Shown here: piece after piece, positions 6,896-7,638 of the stretch | Position numbering within the stretch: position 1 is the stretch's first letter | How the letters are laid out: every line of letters starts with the position of its first letter | Assembly: GCA_020724025.1 (NCBI GenBank) | Contig: DYHU01000187.1 | Coordinates: 1 to 7,638 of the forward strand | Direction: 5' to 3' | DNA: 7,638 nucleotides | Origin: Syntrophorhabdus sp. | GTDB lineage: Bacteria; Desulfobacterota; BSN033; UBA1163 | The notes under the pieces: generated by a model | What the model saw: the letters and a program-made list of their open reading frames with translations, nothing else | Databases searched by the model: none | What the model was told of the DNA's origin: nothing | Translations under genes and position numbers: made by a program

Positions 6896-6898
6896 ATC

Positions 6899-7360
6899 AT
6901 GAGCAAATGGTGGGAAACTGTTAAACCATTGGTTTATGAGAGCAGGATCAAGGTCCCTTATACCTGGTCGGTGGGAGAAATAGGAAGCCGATTCCTGATT
7001 GAATTGAGGGATCACAAGAGAATTTTTGGAACCAGATGTCCTCAATGTGACCTCGTTTATATCCCTCCAAGAAAGCATTGCGGTCACTGCTTTTCAAAGA
7101 TTGAAGAATGGGTGGAACTTGGCCATCAGGGGAGTCTCATCACCTATACCATTGTTCGCTATGAGAGTTCTGCCCTGCCAACGAACCCCCCTTTCGCTTA
7201 CGGAATTATTCTTTTGGATAGAGCCAGTACGGGTTTAGTTCACTTTCTCGGAGAGGTCAATTTTGAGGAGATCAAACCCGGGATGAGGGTTGAGGCAGTC
7301 TTCAAAGACGAAAGAACTGGTGACATCATGGATATCCGATATTTTAGACCGATCCGTTGA
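6899..7360 (+). CDS. DUF35 family zinc-ribbon/OB-fold protein (thiolase partner)
   Basis: Small cytoplasmic acyl-CoA-associated protein of the COG1545 (rubredoxin-like zinc ribbon plus OB-fold) family. The 153-residue product has an N-terminal helical region, the family segment PYTWSVGEIGSRFL (20-33), a four-cysteine zinc ribbon C47-x2-C50...C61-x2-C64 (CPQC and CGHC), then a beta-rich OB-fold (about 72-150). DUF35 proteins typically form complexes with thiolase-superfamily enzymes. Described examples include the archaeal acetoacetyl-CoA thiolase/HMG-CoA synthase complex, ChsH2-like domains with Ltp aldolases in steroid side-chain cleavage, and BbsA with BbsB in anaerobic toluene degradation. 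The thiolase-like gene downstream fits this pattern. Which reaction applies here cannot be decided from this protein alone. The start is set by the Shine-Dalgarno at 6889-6895. Confidence 0.9.
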   Translation: MSKWWETVKPLVYESRIKVPYTWSVGEIGSRFLIELRDHKRIFGTRCPQCDLVYIPPRKHCGHCFSKIEEWVELGHQGSLITYTIVRYESSALPTNPPFAYGIILLDRASTGLVHFLGEVNFEEIKPGMRVEAVFKDERTGDIMDIRYFRPIR

Positions 7361-7362
7361 GA

Positions 7363-7404
7363 ACCAATTATCAATGCTCAATTTGCAATGGTCAATTAGC
7401 AATG
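7363..7404 (+). repeat. Three consecutive 14-bp direct repeats
   Basis: The units ACCAATTATCAATG, CTCAATTTGCAATG and GTCAATTAGCAATG follow each other without spacing, sharing the CAATT and CAATG blocks. They begin 3 bases after the DUF35 stop codon. They could be an intergenic repeat or an iterated protein-binding site; nothing in the sequence decides. Confidence 0.75.
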
Positions 7405-7417
7405 TGATTTTGTTACT

Positions 7418-7433
7418 CAACCCTTTAGGGTTG
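7418..7433. other. Hairpin CAACCC-TTTA-GGGTTG
   Basis: A perfect inverted repeat (7-bp arms CAACCCT/AGGGTTG with a 2-nt centre, or 6-bp arms around TTTA). No T-run follows (TTGATCTTC), so a terminator role is not supported. Confidence 0.6.
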
Positions 7434-7440
7434 ATCTTCA

Positions 7441-7483
7441 TCAAGGCTTCGTCGTGAGCTCAGCCGAACGGCTGAGGCCTTGA
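7441..7483. other. Two-tier GC-rich hairpin (REP-like) before the thiolase gene
   Basis: The inner arms CTCAGCCG (7459-7466) and CGGCTGAG (7469-7476) are perfect around AA. The outer arms TCAAGGC (7441-7447) and GCCTTGA (7477-7483) are also perfect and sit directly next to the inner stem on the right, leaving an 11-nt one-sided bulge (7448-7458) on the left. TTTTT occurs at 7493-7497, 9 nt after the stem, too far for a classic intrinsic terminator. It resembles dispersed REP-type repeats and might attenuate or stabilise mRNA. Confidence 0.65.
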
Positions 7484-7514
7484 GTTACAGTATTTTTGGA
7501 TCTGATTCAATGCT

Positions 7515-7520
7515 GGTGAG
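7515..7520 (+). promoter_or_regulatory. Shine-Dalgarno for the thiolase gene
   Basis: GGTGAG, 3 nt before ATG 7524, supports that start. The ATG at 7510 is out of frame with the thiolase-like reading. Confidence 0.5.
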
Positions 7521-7523
7521 CGT

Positions 7524-7638
7524 ATGGAAAGAGTGGCAATCATTGGAATAGGAATGACAAAACAGGAGAGAAGGAAAGAAGCAGAGACCTTTGCGGATAT
7601 GGTCTTTGAGGCGGTTACAAAGGCTCTTGAAGATGCCG
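7524..7638 (+). CDS. Thiolase / SCP2-type acetyl-CoA acetyltransferase N-terminus, cut by the window end
   Basis: Only 38 codons are present. They begin MERVAIIGIGMTKQ and continue into FADMVFEAVTKALEDA. This is the characteristic opening of lipid-transfer/SCP2-type thiolases: a first beta strand VAIIGxGMT, then a helix with ExxxxALEDA. Such enzymes cleave or form beta-ketoacyl-CoA, or act as aldolases when paired with DUF35 proteins. Catalytic Cys and His residues lie beyond the window, so activity cannot be judged. The upstream DUF35 gene strongly supports the family call. It is separated from that gene by 163 bp of repeat and hairpin DNA, so co-transcription is likely but not certain. Confidence 0.75.
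   Translation, partial: MERVAIIGIGMTKQERRKEAETFADMVFEAVTKALEDA

Larger units (their letters stand above)
6542..6898. other. 357-bp gene-free region between livH and the DUF35 gene
   Basis: No convincing gene lies here. It begins with 28 in-frame codons after the livH stop, including CDNC and ending at TAA 6626-6628. A weak imperfect hairpin follows (TCCGG 6598-6602 with CCGGA 6616-6620) and has no T-run, so it is not a clear terminator. Then come two inverted GC-rich repeat copies flanking an AT-rich core (about 6705-6815). A promoter for the downstream genes could sit in that core, but no -35/-10 pair with good spacing was found. Confidence 0.7.

Noticed and set aside
6812..6898. N-terminal extension of the DUF35 protein
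   Set aside because: It is translated from repeat copy B, and the Shine-Dalgarno at 6889-6895 points to ATG 6899.
7363..7404. CRISPR array
   Set aside because: Units are only 14 bp, imperfect and contiguous with no spacers, and there are no cas genes.

Overview
The window carries one strand-uniform (+) gene set of mid GC content. It holds a branched-chain amino acid type (HAAT/Liv) ABC importer with a long-chain-type acyl-CoA synthetase inserted in its gene order, followed by a DUF35 zinc-ribbon/OB-fold protein and the start of an SCP2-type thiolase. The protein types, the ligase within a liv cluster, and the AT-rich and GC-rich intergenic repeat elements suggest an anaerobic, acid- or aromatic-degrading bacterium of the Deltaproteobacteria/Desulfobacterota kind. 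This is an inference from gene content only; no phylogenetic marker is present.

Layout: periplasmic binding protein (1-1155, its signal peptide probably clipped by the window edge); LivG ATPase (1160-1912); LivF ATPase (1909-2682, ATGA overlap with livG); AMP-forming acyl-CoA synthetase (about 2676-4481, overlapping the end of livF); a short gap with a 7-bp tandem repeat and a hairpin; LivM permease (4535-5515); a 144-bp gap filled by an AT-rich, partly palindromic repeat; LivH permease (5660-6541). Next is a 357-bp gene-free stretch holding two imperfect inverted copies of a ~75-bp GC-rich repeat. It is followed by the DUF35 protein (6899-7360), a 163-bp gap with three 14-bp direct repeats and two hairpins, and a thiolase N-terminus cut by the window end (7524 onward).

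Working model (inference): the binding protein captures a small organic acid or amino-acid-like substrate in the periplasm, LivH/LivM move it across the membrane using LivG/LivF, and the co-translated synthetase traps it as a CoA thioester. The DUF35/thiolase pair would act later, on a CoA-bound beta-keto (or aldol) intermediate. The substrate cannot be read from the sequence. No phage, defence, CRISPR or RNA gene was seen. The gene content resembles a known type of catabolic uptake operon, and the least explained material is the set of different repeats that occupies every sizeable intergenic gap.
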